The notes beneath the pieces were generated by a model that saw nothing but the letters and a program-made list of their open reading frames with translations, ran no database searches and was not told the origin of the DNA. A stretch of DNA of 64,000 bases from Pedobacter polysacchareus. GTDB taxonomy: Bacteria; Bacteroidota; Bacteroidia; Sphingobacteriales; Sphingobacteriaceae. How positions within the stretch are numbered: position 1 is the first letter of the stretch; every line of letters begins with the position of its first letter. Shown here one piece after another: positions 41,902 through 50,049 of the stretch. The stretch lies in the NCBI RefSeq assembly GCF_019802255.1, contig NZ_JAHYSS010000006.1, positions 124,001 through 188,000 on the forward strand. The letters run 5' to 3'. The translations under genes were made by a program, and so were the position numbers.

Positions 41902-42480
41902 TTATAAAAACAGCAGCACAATTAAAGGAAGTAAGAGGTAATCTTTCAAATGGAACCGCATGGATTTAAGCGATTGCGTGATGTGGTATTCTACGGCTTT
42001 TTCAGAGATATTGAGTTCCCTGGAGATGTCTTTCACAGAATAATGCTCTATCCTGCTCAGTTTAAATACTTCGCCTGTTTTTTTGGGTAATCTGGCGATG
42101 CCCTCATTCAGCGCTTCCGACAATTCATTGAGCATCAATAAATAGTCCGTATTGGCTACGCGATCATTATTGCAGACCTTCAGGTGATCCTGATACTTTG
42201 TCCGCACCAGCTGCGCCTTATAATGATTGATGATATTGTACTTCAGGCTTCCAAATAGGTAATTGCTAATCGAAACAATATGGACACTTTCCCTTTTCCT
42301 CCAAAGCTCTACAAAAAGGTTTTGTGTGAGCTCTTCTGCCAGTTCCTTATGGTGCACCTTCCTAAAAGCGACCTGGAATACCCCTTTCCAATAACGACTA
42401 TAGATTTCCTGGAATGCACGCTCGCTTCCGTGCTTAAAAAGCACGATCAACTCATCATCGGTTAGAACTGAGAGATTCAT
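41902..42480 (-). CDS. ECF sigma factor (FecI-like)
   Basis: 192 residues. Region 2 includes ERAFQEIYSRYWKGVFQVAF and ELTQNLFVELWRKRE; region 4 has LPKKTGEVFKLSRIEHYSVKD followed by ISEKAVEYHITQSLKSMR. A hydrophobic C-terminal tail (YLLLPLIVLLFL) follows region 4, a common trait of these Bacteroidota sigma factors. It drives the sus locus when released from FecR. Confidence 0.93.
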   Translation of the reverse strand: MNLSVLTDDELIVLFKHGSERAFQEIYSRYWKGVFQVAFRKVHHKELAEELTQNLFVELWRKRESVHIVSISNYLFGSLKYNIINHYKAQLVRTKYQDHLKVCNNDRVANTDYLLMLNELSEALNEGIARLPKKTGEVFKLSRIEHYSVKDISRELNISEKAVEYHITQSLKSMRFHLKDYLLLPLIVLLFL

Positions 42481-42578
42481 ACGGTCGTTAAGATAGGTTA
42501 GCTAGGGTCTGGTTATAACAAACTTAGCAATTTAAACTGAAGGTTTATCACAAATCCTTTACAATAAAATCAGCAAAT

Positions 42579-42609
42579 GACTCAGCAGGATTCGCGTACC
42601 TGCTGAGTC
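42579..42609 (-). terminator. Terminator of the copper cluster
   Basis: Perfect 11-bp stem GACTCAGCAGG/CCTGCTGAGTC with a 9-nt loop, starting 8 bp after the stop at 42617. The following minus-strand bases are AT-rich with short T tracts, so termination is likely. Confidence 0.72.
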
Positions 42610-42616
42610 GTTTAAA

Positions 42617-43543
42617 TTAAAAAGGAAGAGAAACGTGTACCATCATACGGTTCCCAGCCTTCGCTCTACCGTCAGCAAGGTTCTGCGAACGCACATTCTG
42701 GTAATTTGCTCCCAGCGTGATGCCTTTCAACGCGAGTTCCATGCCAGCCACTGCTGATAATGAATAACCGCCGGAAACCTGTACGTCATACTTGTTGTTT
42801 TCTACATCTTGTTGTGCAGTTTCATACAATACACCAGCATTCGGTGCAACCGTGATTTTTTCTGCAATCCGAAACTTATAATAAGCCAGTAAATTAGCCG
42901 TCAGCTTATTCCCATAGCGATAATCGTATTTATTTTCCGTGTTCATTTTATAATTGACATTGGCATTTAAACCCAGGTCATTGTAACGGATATCATAAGC
43001 TGCATTGAGGGTAAAATCGGTACTGGCCGTACCCAATTGAAAATTGTTAGGCGATTCGCTGACTGCTAAACGTTCTGTCGGTTCATATTTTCCGGTAGGT
43101 ACTTTTATGCCGCCGCCAATCCATATCGACTGTACCAGCAACCGGTCTCCAAGTGTTCCCGTCTGGTCCAGTAATTTATAATACCCCATCAAGGCGATGT
43201 CGCCAAGCCCCGTTTTTGTCCCATTTCCTGTCTGACTAACCCGTTCATTAAAATTGTAAGGAAGGAAAGCCAGCACCCTGAATTTCGAACCGAAATTCCA
43301 TCCTCCCCAAACCTCCATGCTCTGATAAGTTTCATCAGCAGTGATTGGGGTCCTTTCTCCCACGGGCCCTAAATGAGTCTGCAAGGTTTTATGCTGATAC
43401 CTTAACCCTATAAAACGCTTATTATATTCCGGCAAAATCCCAAGGTAATAACTTCCTACACCGCAGCCACAAATGTCACATGCCTTAGCCGCAGTGATGA
43501 TAAACAGCATAAATAGGGTCAGCACTATTGTTTTATTTCTCAT
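42617..43543 (-). CDS. Outer-membrane barrel-like protein with N-terminal CxxCxC
   Basis: 308 residues. Signal peptide cleaved near AAKA, then a mature N-terminus CDICGCGVGSYYLGILPEY. The rest is alternating amphipathic strands ending in a terminal F (MMVHVSLPF), as in outer-membrane beta-barrels. The CxxCxC at the mature end could bind a soft metal. Last gene of the copper cluster, 13 bp after an MbnH-like gene. Family often labelled only as transporter; substrate unknown. Confidence 0.68.
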   Translation of the reverse strand: MRNKTIVLTLFMLFIITAAKACDICGCGVGSYYLGILPEYNKRFIGLRYQHKTLQTHLGPVGERTPITADETYQSMEVWGGWNFGSKFRVLAFLPYNFNERVSQTGNGTKTGLGDIALMGYYKLLDQTGTLGDRLLVQSIWIGGGIKVPTGKYEPTERLAVSESPNNFQLGTASTDFTLNAAYDIRYNDLGLNANVNYKMNTENKYDYRYGNKLTANLLAYYKFRIAEKITVAPNAGVLYETAQQDVENNKYDVQVSGGYSLSAVAGMELALKGITLGANYQNVRSQNLADGRAKAGNRMMVHVSLPF

Positions 43544-43556
43544 TTCTATCTAAATA

Positions 43557-44600
43557 TTATTGTTCTGAAAAGCGTTTATCATTGATAAATGCTTCATCGT
43601 TCAGCGTTCCAAGGAACGCAGTTAATTTCAATTTGTCTGTTGCCGATAAGCCTATTCCTAACCTGCCGTTTTTACGAAGCAGGGGATCAAGGTTCGGTGT
43701 GTCTCTTACTTCAGAATTGTAATGCTCCAGCATCCCCTCCAGAGATAAAAAACGACCATCATGGGTAAAAGGAGCTGTATATTTCAGGTTTCTTAAAGAA
43801 GGTACTTTAAACTTATAGCGGTCAGTTTCGATCAAAGTAACCGCATATAATCCCTGGTCATTTACAGCACTGGTCCCTAAACCATTGTTTCGGAAAGAGC
43901 CATCTGTAAATAAAGGTTCTGAGTGACAGGAAGCACATTTTTCCTTGAAAAGCACGTATCCTTCCTGTTCATCAGCTGTAAAAACCGGACCTTCTTTGCG
44001 CATCACCTGATCGTACTTTGAATTACTGCTCACACACATCAGCATAAATTGCGACAATGCTTTCATAAACCTGGCAGTAGTCACTTCTTCCGTTCCAAAA
44101 GCCTGTTTAAACATGGCAGTATATTTAGGTACCGCCCTGATTTTATTCAATACATTTTCCAGGTTTTCATCCATTTCCTCATGGGTAGTAATTGGGGTAA
44201 TTGGCTGAAGATCCAGGTCGTACACCCCTCCACCCCACATAAAAGCCTTGCTCCAGGCCAGGTTCATGATCGGTGGAGAATTTCTGGTGCCCAAACGGTC
44301 GTCGATCCCATGGCTCACATCATGCCCATGCTGTGTAAATGCAGCAGATTGAATGTGACAGGAACCACAGGTGATCGTATTGTTTCTGGAAAGCCTTGGC
44401 TCATAAAACAAGGCCCTTCCCAGCTCAAAACCTTCCTTTGTAACCTCATTATTCGCGAAATTATATACCGGCTCCGGAAAATTTGATGGCTTTTGAAAAC
44501 CTAAAAACCTTTCTATTTCTTCTTTAATAGGATGATCCTTCTTACAAGCCAGAATAAACAAGCCGAATACCAGCAAAACCATCCAATGTTTCTTCCTCAT
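43557..44600 (-). CDS. Di-haem cytochrome c peroxidase-like (MbnH-type) lipoprotein, copy 1
   Basis: 347 residues. Lipobox LFILAC followed by KKD. Two haem c sites: CGSCH (with HIQSAAFTQHGHDVSHGI) and CASCH (SEPLFTDGSFRNNG), plus PSLRNLKYTAPFTHDGRF. This is the MauG/CcpA/MbnH superfamily layout. It is directly downstream of an MbnP-type gene, and MbnH enzymes oxidise a Trp of MbnP to build a copper site, so this pair probably does the same (inference). Confidence 0.85.
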   Translation of the reverse strand: MRKKHWMVLLVFGLFILACKKDHPIKEEIERFLGFQKPSNFPEPVYNFANNEVTKEGFELGRALFYEPRLSRNNTITCGSCHIQSAAFTQHGHDVSHGIDDRLGTRNSPPIMNLAWSKAFMWGGGVYDLDLQPITPITTHEEMDENLENVLNKIRAVPKYTAMFKQAFGTEEVTTARFMKALSQFMLMCVSSNSKYDQVMRKEGPVFTADEQEGYVLFKEKCASCHSEPLFTDGSFRNNGLGTSAVNDQGLYAVTLIETDRYKFKVPSLRNLKYTAPFTHDGRFLSLEGMLEHYNSEVRDTPNLDPLLRKNGRLGIGLSATDKLKLTAFLGTLNDEAFINDKRFSEQ

Positions 44601-44606
44601 CTTCGC

Positions 44607-45458
44607 TTAATTTTCAGTGTGATCGTGCTTAAACATATCCACATAATTCCCTGCTACCGTGCTGCTAAAATCATTAAACATTACGTTTGGATGTGCAGCA
44701 ATGCTGAAAGGAGTCTTTCCGTTAAACACCTTCATCAGGTCTACAAAAAGATGCACATTGCTCTGTCTGTCTTTTCTTACTTTTGCAATCCCCGCAGCAT
44801 TTAAGTCCATGGTAATCACTTTAATGTTATTGATGGTAGGCACAGAATAACCGCCAAAAAAGCCGATGTGATATTTAAACTGCTTTTTACCGGTTGGATC
44901 ACCACTCGCATCATCAGAAATCACGTTCGAATTCCCTTCGTATTTAAAGAAGATATAGCCGTTGTTCCATCCCCAATACATGCCGCCATTTTCATGATCA
45001 CCACCTGCTGCAGGATCTAATACGCCGGTACGCTTATCTATTGGCATTGTGCTACGTAAGCTATCCACGCCTAACGTAAACGTGACTTTTGTATAATCTC
45101 CCTCCGGTACCCGTACCTTTGCAAAGCGAGAGGCTTTATCTGCGCCCTTGATTAAGAAATAACTGCTATCCGGATTCACAGTATAACTTTTACCGGCAGC
45201 AGTCTCAACCTTGATATTGCTGATAAAATACTGTAAAAAGGAAATTGTAAACTCCTCTCCCGCAGCATTTTTATAAGGACTTCCGGTATTGTTTAACGTG
45301 AAAGTTCTGGCACCAACAATATTATCGAACTCTATAGACAATGGAGCCAGATTTGTTTCCTGAAATTCAGGAGTAGGGCTGTCTTTTTTAGAACATCCCG
45401 CAAAGCCGATGCTTAAAACGGACAACAGGCCAGCTATTTTGAAGTATGTATTTTTCAT
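44607..45458 (-). CDS. MbnP-family copper-binding lipoprotein
   Basis: 283 residues. Lipobox GFAGC followed by SKKDSP. Core features: LSIEFDNIVGARTFTLN, ISFLQYFISNIKVE, and GGMYWGWNNGYIFFKYEG, the Trp-rich MbnP block in which a Trp is converted to kynurenine in the studied methanotroph protein. C-terminal MFKHDH could add metal ligands. Followed 6 bp later by the MbnH-like gene. Confidence 0.85.
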   Translation of the reverse strand: MKNTYFKIAGLLSVLSIGFAGCSKKDSPTPEFQETNLAPLSIEFDNIVGARTFTLNNTGSPYKNAAGEEFTISFLQYFISNIKVETAAGKSYTVNPDSSYFLIKGADKASRFAKVRVPEGDYTKVTFTLGVDSLRSTMPIDKRTGVLDPAAGGDHENGGMYWGWNNGYIFFKYEGNSNVISDDASGDPTGKKQFKYHIGFFGGYSVPTINNIKVITMDLNAAGIAKVRKDRQSNVHLFVDLMKVFNGKTPFSIAAHPNVMFNDFSSTVAGNYVDMFKHDHTEN

Positions 45459-45465
45459 TTTGATT

Positions 45466-46605
45466 TTAATTAGTCGGACTTTGAAGCTTGTTGTTTATAA
45501 ATTCATGGTCCGTAAGTGTGTTTAAGAAGGCCAGAATGGCCTTTCTTTCTGTTATTGACATTGGGATACCTGGTTTTCCCTGATCCTGGAACAAGCTGGC
45601 ATCAGTAGTTGAAGACAGCTTCATACCATACTGATAATGATCCAATACCTCTTCCAGTGTCCTGAACCTGCCATCATGCATATAAGGGGCGCTGAGTACC
45701 ACATTTCTCAGGGAAGGCGTTTTAAATTTCCCTAAATCTGAAGGATTGAAACTGACTCTGAAATGTCCCTGATAAATCCCTTCATTGGCCTCAGAAAAAT
45801 GATCATCCAAACCATTGTTATGAAAATTATGGTCGGTAAACAGCGTTCCGGTATGGCAGCTGCCGCATTTATCCTGAACAAGGTTCATCCCCAGCAGCTC
45901 CTCCGCATTTAGCACCGTTGATTTCTCCTGACGCATGTATTGATCATATCGGGAATTACCGGAGATTAACGTCCGCTGAAATTGCGCTAAGGCCTTTACC
46001 ACATCCGCAGATTTGATGGCTGAATTAAAAACCTGCTGAAAACGGCTGACATAATCAGGTATCGCTTTCAACTCTGCTTCAAGTTCATACAAATCCTGAT
46101 GCATTTCATCTGCACTGGTTAGCGGACCAAAAGCCTGAGATTCCAGGTTTTTGGCACCTCCATCCCAGAATAAACCCTGATCTGCCCAGGCCAGGTTAAA
46201 CAAAACCGGAGCATGGCGATCCAAAGTTTTCCCAGAAGCACCTTGATTGCTCAAGGCCAGGCCATCTGAGAACGCCAGGTCCTGATGGTGACAAGAAGCA
46301 CAGGAAATCCGGTTATTACCAGACAATCGAACGTCGTAAAATAACCTCCTGCCCAATTCAATTCCTTCTGCTGTAAGCCGGTTATCAGGCTGCTTCATCA
46401 CTGCAGGGAAATTTGCAGGACCTGCTAATTCCACCTCATGCAAGCCATCCAGATTCAAAACTTCCGGTGCTGCTTCCTTTTTACAAGAAACCAGCAGCAG
46501 AATGGTACTGAAAAAGAAAGTTTTAAACCTTGGAAAAAACCAGCAAAAAGATCGCTGGTAAAAGCCCGGAAAATCAAAAAGGAGAAAGGTTGAATGACGA
46601 CGCAT
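45466..46605 (-). CDS. Di-haem cytochrome c peroxidase-like (MbnH-type) lipoprotein, copy 2
   Basis: 379 residues. Two haem c sites: CASCH (HQDLAFSDGLALSNQG) and CGSCH (TGTLFTDHNFHNNGL), then PSLRNVVLSAPYMHDGRF. The N-terminus is long (about 40 residues, with LLLVSC lipobox followed by KKEAA), so a start further in, possibly a non-ATG codon, may be used. It lies 6 bp after the second MbnP-like gene and 7 bp before the first MbnP gene. Divergent enough from copy 1 that a recent duplication is unlikely. Confidence 0.83.
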   Translation of the reverse strand: MRRHSTFLLFDFPGFYQRSFCWFFPRFKTFFFSTILLLVSCKKEAAPEVLNLDGLHEVELAGPANFPAVMKQPDNRLTAEGIELGRRLFYDVRLSGNNRISCASCHHQDLAFSDGLALSNQGASGKTLDRHAPVLFNLAWADQGLFWDGGAKNLESQAFGPLTSADEMHQDLYELEAELKAIPDYVSRFQQVFNSAIKSADVVKALAQFQRTLISGNSRYDQYMRQEKSTVLNAEELLGMNLVQDKCGSCHTGTLFTDHNFHNNGLDDHFSEANEGIYQGHFRVSFNPSDLGKFKTPSLRNVVLSAPYMHDGRFRTLEEVLDHYQYGMKLSSTTDASLFQDQGKPGIPMSITERKAILAFLNTLTDHEFINNKLQSPTN

Positions 46606-46611
46606 AATTAA

Positions 46612-47412
46612 TTAATTCACTGCTTTTACGGTAAACACTTTATTGCTGTAATTGGTGGCTACTGCTGCCATAACCGAGGCTTGTGCTGCACCTACAACCG
46701 GAGTAGTCATGACATCAATCCCATCAAAAGCCTTTGCCAAATCTACATTTAAGCTAAGACCAGAGCTCTTTTGGCCACTAACTTTTAAAGTCTGCGGCAG
46801 ATCCAGGACTACTGTTTTGTAGTTTGCATTTAATCCAGTTTCAATCTTTAAGGTCTTAGAATTGGCACCCACTGTAACCTTTCCGGTTGCCGAGGTAAAA
46901 ATATAGCTGGTCAGCCACATCCAGGAAACATTGGTCATCCCGTTCAATGGAGAAAGCTCTCCAGCCAATAAGCTCAGGTTATCATTGTATTTCGGATCCA
47001 CGCCTACCGCGAATTTCAGTGTTTTATATTCCCCTGCTTTCAGGTCTTTCAATACCACTTCTTCTCTTTTGGTAGCCGGGTAAACCGTAGTAGGCAGGTC
47101 GTTATTTACCCCTGTCAGCGTAATCGTTCCGGTTTCTTCCAGTAAATAGTAGGACCCTGGCACGTTGAATTCTTCCCCATTGGTGTTCACCAATACGACA
47201 TTACTGATCCAGTACCTGAATTTATTGAAGTTGAAAGTTTTTCCATCAGCAGTAAAATCGGTATTCAATGCAAAATCCTGATTTCCAAACCTTGCATCGA
47301 AGGTAAGGGTTGTCTTTCCGTTAGTTTCAACGGCATTAATTGGATCTTTATCTTTTGAGCAAGCGCTGAATAGCAATGCTGATACCGTCATTAGGGTAAG
47401 TATTTTTTTCAT
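46612..47412 (-). CDS. Divergent MbnP-like lipoprotein
   Basis: 266 residues from the ATG at 47412 (MKKILTLMTVSALLFSAC), where a normal lipobox signal begins; a longer in-frame start adds an atypical 36 residues. Core LTFDARFGNQDFALN and FNFNKFRYWISNVVLV parallel the MbnP family. The Trp block is altered to SWMWLTSYIFTSATG, with WxW kept but the GMYWGW and K-E-G context lost. Probably MbnP-related; the modified-Trp copper chemistry may differ. Confidence 0.72.
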   Translation of the reverse strand: MKKILTLMTVSALLFSACSKDKDPINAVETNGKTTLTFDARFGNQDFALNTDFTADGKTFNFNKFRYWISNVVLVNTNGEEFNVPGSYYLLEETGTITLTGVNNDLPTTVYPATKREEVVLKDLKAGEYKTLKFAVGVDPKYNDNLSLLAGELSPLNGMTNVSWMWLTSYIFTSATGKVTVGANSKTLKIETGLNANYKTVVLDLPQTLKVSGQKSSGLSLNVDLAKAFDGIDVMTTPVVGAAQASVMAAVATNYSNKVFTVKAVN

Positions 47413-47537
47413 TTTATTTGAAATAGTGATGCCATAGTCCTTCCCTTGAGTCGGAAAAATGGACTTTTTATAAAAAAACAGATAATTTGTAAGGAATAGC
47501 GGCAGCTTATTTTTGTTCAAAGAAGCGGCCTGCTATA

Positions 47538-47927
47538 TTAAGAATAAATGAAAAAGATGCTGGGAGGCGGATGAGGAATCTCGTTATTGCTTTCCGGAAG
47601 ATCAAAAGAAAACTCGCCAGGAAATTCAGGCGTTTTTAAACAAAGAGGCAGCACAGGTAAATCAATTGCTTTCACAAAAAAAACATCCTGTGCGTTTTTC
47701 TTTTGTGCATCTCTTTCCTGTTTCTTTTCTTTTTCCTCTGCCTGTTTCAGCTTTTTAGCGAGGTAACATTTACCATTGCAGTGCATGGCCGGCTTGTCTT
47801 TATTTTCACAAAGTACCGTCGCAATGTACTGCTGATTGAGCTCAAAACCCGCGTATACGAAAACCCTGCTGAACTGTGCCAGCAATAAGGTCATCAATAA
47901 AATAATTGCGGTAAAGCGTTTAAGCAT
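47538..47927 (-). CDS. Small secreted cysteine protein, paralogue A
   Basis: 129 residues. Signal-like N-terminus (TAIILLMTLLLAQFSRVFVYA), then ATVLCENKDKPAMHCNGKCY, i.e. C-x9-C-x3-C, a highly charged KKLKQAEEKEKKQERDAQKK segment and a Pro-rich tail with HPPP near the end. Paralogous to the product at 49133-49507. No known family recognised. Position 4 bp after the SCO gene suggests copper or redox work in the envelope. Confidence 0.78.
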   Translation of the reverse strand: MLKRFTAIILLMTLLLAQFSRVFVYAGFELNQQYIATVLCENKDKPAMHCNGKCYLAKKLKQAEEKEKKQERDAQKKNAQDVFFVKAIDLPVLPLCLKTPEFPGEFSFDLPESNNEIPHPPPSIFFIYS

Positions 47928-47931
47928 GTAC

Positions 47932-48570
47932 TTATTTTTTATACTCTTTTAACAGGATATCCATGTCAGACATCAACTGCTGAACATCCTTGTCCAGCGT
48001 TCCATCATAAGCCCCTCTGATGCGTTTTTCTTTGTCTACCAGCACCAGGTATCCCTGATGGATAAAACCGCCGGGTGCATTCTTATCTTCTTGTGCAGAA
48101 ACCAGGTAATTCCGTTCAGCAAGTGCATAAATATCATCCCTGCTGCCCCATAAATATTCCCATTGCGTACCGTCAACACCTAACTTTTTAGCATAAGCTT
48201 TCATTCTGGACGGGGTATCATATTTCACATCAATGGTATGGGAAGCCAGTTTCACTTCGGGATTGCCTTTATACTTTTCATACACTTTCATTAAATTCCG
48301 GTGCATGGTGGGGCATATTGTCGGACAGGAGGTAAAAAAGAAATCGGCTACATAGATCGCTCCATTGAAGTCTTTCTCTGTCACCACTGTACTATCCTGG
48401 TTGAAGAGTTTAAATTCAGGGATCGTCCTAAAAACACTGTCTATTACCGTTTTGCCATCAACCACCCGCTCTGTTTGTTCCAACTGCAGAAAAGGCAGCC
48501 TTTTCGGTTGATCTTTACAGCTAAAAAGAAACAAGGCAGAGAGGGCCAGGCCAGCTAAAATTCCCCTCAT
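47932..48570 (-). CDS. SCO1/SenC-family copper chaperone lipoprotein
   Basis: 212 residues. Lipobox LFLFSC (C18) then KDQPKR. Thioredoxin fold with copper-binding CPTIC (C82, C86) and the distal histidine in GGFIHQGYL (H171). SCO proteins deliver copper to the CuA centre of cytochrome oxidase or act as thiol reductases. Start overlaps the upstream stop by 1 bp. Confidence 0.93.
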   Translation of the reverse strand: MRGILAGLALSALFLFSCKDQPKRLPFLQLEQTERVVDGKTVIDSVFRTIPEFKLFNQDSTVVTEKDFNGAIYVADFFFTSCPTICPTMHRNLMKVYEKYKGNPEVKLASHTIDVKYDTPSRMKAYAKKLGVDGTQWEYLWGSRDDIYALAERNYLVSAQEDKNAPGGFIHQGYLVLVDKEKRIRGAYDGTLDKDVQQLMSDMDILLKEYKK

Positions 48571-49004
48571 TATTTTTTGAATTTACTGAAGTAAGCTTCC
48601 GATGATTTGATTTCCTTTTTATAAAGGCTGTCGACCGCCGCAATCTTTGCTTTTTCCGCCCGAAAATACTGGATGGCTTCCTCATTTGATTTACCGGTAA
48701 TATCCGGCTCAAATTTATGCATCCAATCGTTCATACTGTCCTCAGCAACAGTCAGCTCCTGCAAAAGCGCCTTGATATTTTCCTTTTCTTTCAGCGTATC
48801 GATTTCAGGAAACCTGGTTTTCAAATCCGCCATATTCCGCTGTAACGTATCCAGTTTCATTTGATAGTTTACAATCGTACTATGATCGCCCATTACCAGG
48901 TCATGAAATTTCATGACTTCATCGCGTTCTTTCTTATAATCAACAGGGGCCGTGCAGGCCATAGCAGTAATTGCCAGTAGCACTGCGCCAACTAATTTCT
49001 TCAT
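48570..49004 (-). CDS. Helical lipoprotein of unknown function
   Basis: 144 residues from the ATG at 49004 (MKKLVGAVLLAITAMAC), where a lipobox signal begins. Mature part almost wholly helical, with ERDEVMKFHDLVMGDHSTIV carrying Met and His residues that might bind copper, and a long coiled-coil-prone segment. Similar proteins are sometimes labelled viral A-type inclusion protein, a name based only on coiled coil. Coupled to SCO by a 1-bp overlap. Confidence 0.75.
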   Translation of the reverse strand: MKKLVGAVLLAITAMACTAPVDYKKERDEVMKFHDLVMGDHSTIVNYQMKLDTLQRNMADLKTRFPEIDTLKEKENIKALLQELTVAEDSMNDWMHKFEPDITGKSNEEAIQYFRAEKAKIAAVDSLYKKEIKSSEAYFSKFKK

Positions 49005-49132
49005 TTTTACTCTTTTAAAAGACACCAAAATATTAAGCGCGTCAAAAACAGCGCATTCCCAAAAAGGCATAAAAAGGCAGTAAACCCGATTATCAAAAAC
49101 CAGTATTCGCTTTTTATCCTAAAATTTGTTAA

Positions 49133-49507
49133 TTATCCTGGAAATTGTGGAGGGTGAAAAATGGCGTTTCGCAGTTCTTGCGGCATTCCCGTAGAAAGGG
49201 GAATATGTAAGGTAATTTCCGCAAAAGCATATTGTTTGAACACAAATGGGTTCACCACGAGTGCATCTTGAATTTGTGTTTTCTGTGCTTGTCTTTCCTG
49301 CTTTTGTTCTTTGTCTTGTGCTTGTTTTAACTTTTTCATTAAATAGCACTTCCCATTACATTGCAGCTGGGGTTTATCCTTATTCACACAGAGTTCAGCA
49401 GCAATATAGCGCTGATTCATCTCAAAGCCAGCAAATACAAAGGCATTGGCAAAGTTTACAGTCAGTAAACTGAACAAAAGCAATATGGCTGTTGGTTTGA
49501 TTAACAT
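49133..49507 (-). CDS. Small secreted cysteine protein, paralogue B
   Basis: 124 residues from the ATG at 49507 (MLIKPTAILLLFSLL). The earlier TTG lies inside the -7 promoter box and is rejected. Signal peptide, then AAELCVNKDKPQLQCNGKCY (C-x9-C-x3-C), KKLKQAQDKEQKQERQAQK and an FHPPQFPG end. Shares AGFE-NQ-YIA, NKDKP and CNGKCYL with the product at 47538-47927. The mRNA is probably leaderless, since the -7 box ends only 6 bp before the ATG. Confidence 0.78.
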   Translation of the reverse strand: MLIKPTAILLLFSLLTVNFANAFVFAGFEMNQRYIAAELCVNKDKPQLQCNGKCYLMKKLKQAQDKEQKQERQAQKTQIQDALVVNPFVFKQYAFAEITLHIPLSTGMPQELRNAIFHPPQFPG

Positions 49508-49513
49508 CTGGCG

Positions 49514-49521
49514 CAAAGATA
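49514..49521 (-). promoter_or_regulatory. -7 element immediately before the ATG at 49507
   Basis: TATCTTTG on the minus strand, exact TAnnTTTG, with 6 bp to the ATG. This predicts a start of transcription at or next to the ATG. Confidence 0.62.
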
Positions 49522-49559
49522 AGGAACAAATCCGGGGATTTACCCATTAAAAGCATAAA

Positions 49560-49583
49560 AAAAGCAGACCAGAGCCTGCTTTT
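49560..49583 (-). terminator. Terminator of the thioesterase/fabH operon
   Basis: Stem AAAAGCAG/CTGCTTTT with an 8-nt loop, followed on the minus strand by a T-rich run. It lies just past the thioesterase stop at 49591. Confidence 0.75.
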
Positions 49584-49590
49584 CCATGAA

Positions 49591-50031
49591 TTATTTTAAT
49601 ATTTTAATCGGTTTCTTATGTTCATCGATCGCTACAAATGAAAATTCTCCAGTCACCGCTTTTTCACGTTCTTCGGAGTACATCTGCTCTATATATATTT
49701 CGACTCTCACTTTCAAGCTCGTATTTCCGATATGTGTAACGGTGCCTATCAGCTCCACAATGGTTCCGGCAGGAATAGGCTTTTTAAAGTCAATCCTGTC
49801 GCTGCTTACCGTCACCATAATCTGCCTGCTGAAACGCGTAGCGGTGATAAAAGCCACCTCGTCCATCATGTGCATGGCTGTTCCGCCAAATAAGGTGTCG
49901 TAGTGGTTGGTGGTATTGGGAAACACCGCTTTAAAAATGCGTGTCTCAGAAGCCTTAATTCTATCTTCTACGGTAATGCTATTTTCTGTGGTAATATTAT
50001 CTTGTACTGTCATTTGATTTTCTTTAATCAT
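49591..50031 (-). CDS. Hotdog-fold acyl-CoA thioesterase
   Basis: 146 residues; an ATG six codons further in (50013) is also possible. Seen: FPNTTNHYDTLFGGTAMHMMDEVAF, here read as N-x-x-x-x-x-LFGG followed by the catalytic-region MDE, and SSDRIDFKKPIPAG, as in YciA/BFIT-type acyl-CoA thioesterases. It hydrolyses acyl-CoA to free acid and CoA. 18 bp after fabH, so linked to fatty-acid metabolism. Confidence 0.88.
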   Translation of the reverse strand: MIKENQMTVQDNITTENSITVEDRIKASETRIFKAVFPNTTNHYDTLFGGTAMHMMDEVAFITATRFSRQIMVTVSSDRIDFKKPIPAGTIVELIGTVTHIGNTSLKVRVEIYIEQMYSEEREKAVTGEFSFVAIDEHKKPIKILK

Positions 50032-50049
50032 TTTCCCCGCAGGGAGATC

